Assembly (NCBI RefSeq): GCF_030867145.1
Contig: NC_134416.1
Location: 94,713,183-94,777,182 of the forward strand
Length of the DNA stretch: 64,000 nt
Direction: 5' to 3'
DNA from: Opisthocomus hoazin
Taxonomy: Eukaryota; Chordata; Aves; Opisthocomiformes; Opisthocomidae
Of the stretch, positions 62,201 to 64,000 are shown piece after piece. The translations under genes were made by a program, and so were the position numbers. The stretch's first letter is position 1, and each line of letters opens with the position of its first letter. The notes beneath the pieces are model-generated. The model made no database searches. It worked only from the letters and a program-made list of their open reading frames with translations, and was not told the DNA's origin.

Positions 62201-64000
62201 GTTGTAGAGCTGGGAACACAAAATCGTAAGTTATCCCAGTTTCTTGTTTATTAAGGGAGACGTGAGAACACAAACACCTAAAGCATGCAGAGGATGAAAG
62301 GCTCTGGGTGTCTTCGGTTCCATCAATCCATCAGAAGGCATTCACCACCCATACAGCAAACACAGGCATTTTGCAGGTACAATTCGAAACTGTGATGGTG
62401 TATGACAGAGCATCTTCCTCACTATGCAGCTTATCCTTCTGCCTGCATTACATAGATTATTAGACAATGTTGTCATCATTTGAGGCATTTGCTCTGTGGC
62501 AGCAGTTAAGTGAATTAAGGTATTACAGACATCTGTGCTGATCTCTAAATATGGCTCATAGGGCAAAGAAGTGTACCCTTAGCATGCCAGTTCTGGTAGA
62601 AGATAGATCTGGCTTACAAACAGCAAGAGCCTGGTACAAATTCAGTATCATGAAACTGGCTGAGGCCAGGCTAATTTATTTTAGAGCTGCATACAGCTTT
62701 CATAGCAGACTTTAAATCACGGAAGACTCACCTGGCTTACGATTTAGATACACGCTTCTAGTTTGCCCAGACTCAGGAGAACTGAAGCAAACTTTATGGC
62801 CTTAAATCAAAAGCATATGACAGGGTTTGAACAAAAACTTGGCAGCTCTGAGTTTTGCTTTGAATTGGATACATGTTTGAACTAGAAATTTTAAGCAAAC
62901 CTCGGAGGACAGAAGCTCCTGCAGATTAAAACTGAAGTGGTTTTCAGGAATCCCTGAGACACAGAACTTCTGAGCATCACAAACCTCTTTAGTTTCTTTG
63001 TTATTTTATTGCTGGTATTTTTTCTGTCTCATTTGAGGCCATCTGTAGCCCCCTGGAGAGTTTTGGCTGAGCAAGGTCTTTCAAGACTGACTCTTAGGAT
63101 CATCCCAGATTTGCAAAACATCTCTTACTGCAGCTATACTTTTGGCAAAAGGAAGAACATCTTTAGTAATGCAATAACAGCTGAACAATCTTCCAGCTTA
63201 TTGTGTCTCCTTGTTTCAGTTCCTGTCTCTGGTTTCTGTGGTCAAAAAGCAGTATTTCAGTTGTTCCAAAACCACGAAGACGCACACTGTACATTAGCGA
63301 AGCAGAGCATGTTCTGCAGAGCAGTTTGGGCACAAAGATTCTGCTGGTAGTAACCGATACTCTGCTGGGATTTGATCTTATACCGTAAAGTCAGTGAAGC
63401 TGAAGCCTCTGCACTGAGTAAGCAGGTCCGGGTCACTTGATCCTGCCCTGAACCCAGTTCACTTTCGCTTTTTTTCAGCTTGTTGTGGTTTGCCATATCT
63501 TTGTATTTCACTTGCATCAGACTGCACGAGGTACAGGGAGCTTCTTATCTGTTTTTCTCTGACTCTGGCGTGGCTAAGCTGATCCGCACTATCTCTACAT
63601 CTGCTCAGGTTTCAGGAGAGTTTCCAGTTATGTGGCAAGGCAGCAGAGTCCAGCAAATTCTAGGAGATAAAGAGAAGCACCTAGAAAACATCCTAAATTA
63701 ATTGGTAAAGTTTTTCTTATCTTGCTTTCCAAAGTGAATGCAGGACTGTGTTGGTGCAAAGCGACTGCTGAAGAAACCTGCACCAGATGTGACACTATAG
63801 GCTTTTAAAATTGTCCTGTATGAATTACAATCTGCTTCAGTAACATTTCTAGATGAATTTGAATGACATGCATCACAGAATATTCAGCTGGACTGCTGAG
63901 TGAGATGAGAGAATATTTTTACAGCTCCTAGTAATTAAATTGTGATTGTTGCAGCTGCCTGCCAGAGTGCATTATTTTATAAAGCATCAAAGCATCATCA
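59272..64000 (+). other. ANKRD33B intron 2, 5' part
   Basis: This begins with donor gtaagg and runs to the window edge. I checked the + strand open frames for the expected continuation of the ankyrin domain and found none, so exon 3 lies beyond 64000. The region is unique and AT-leaning, with no recognised repeat or RNA gene. Confidence 0.7.

Overview
The window is vertebrate nuclear DNA, almost certainly from a bird. It holds at least eight CR1 (chicken repeat 1) LINE pieces. Where their 3' ends are present, they carry the avian-type terminal 8-mer repeats (attctatg or attctgtg). The sequence is mostly non-coding, and the coding exons have vertebrate GT-AG splice sites. I see no bacterial operons, tRNA or rRNA genes, or CRISPR arrays.

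The one gene I can name is ANKRD33B (ankyrin repeat domain 33B), on the + strand. Exon 1 (24293-24736) sits in a strong CpG island and encodes the start, two acidic tracts and the first ankyrin-like segment. Exon 2 (59142-59271) encodes the next ankyrin repeat. The junction is in phase (0/0). Intron 1 is 34,405 bp, and the window ends inside intron 2, so the 3' exons are outside.

Layout: 1-23.5 kb is upstream flank with CR1 fragments at 1.9-2.4, 9.9-10.7 and 20.9-21.1 kb. 23.5-25.0 kb is the CpG island, promoter region and exon 1. 25-59 kb is intron 1, with CR1 pieces at 34.4, 45.8, 50.9-51.9 and 56.8-57.5 kb and several microsatellites. 59.1-59.3 kb is exon 2, and 59.3-64 kb is intron 2.

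Points for a second look: (1) two nearly identical CR1 copies lie in opposite orientation about 5 kb apart in intron 1. One has a 9-bp candidate target-site duplication and an intact 3' reading frame, so this family moved recently. (2) A rearranged CR1 at 9.9-10.35 kb contains a 24-bp inverted repeat made of two copies of its reverse-transcriptase catalytic segment. (3) A chain of phase-compatible candidate exons lies on the minus strand at 11.1-17.8 kb, upstream of ANKRD33B. It may be an unrecognised gene or a chance chain; I list it only as a hypothesis. I found no convincing entirely new biological system.
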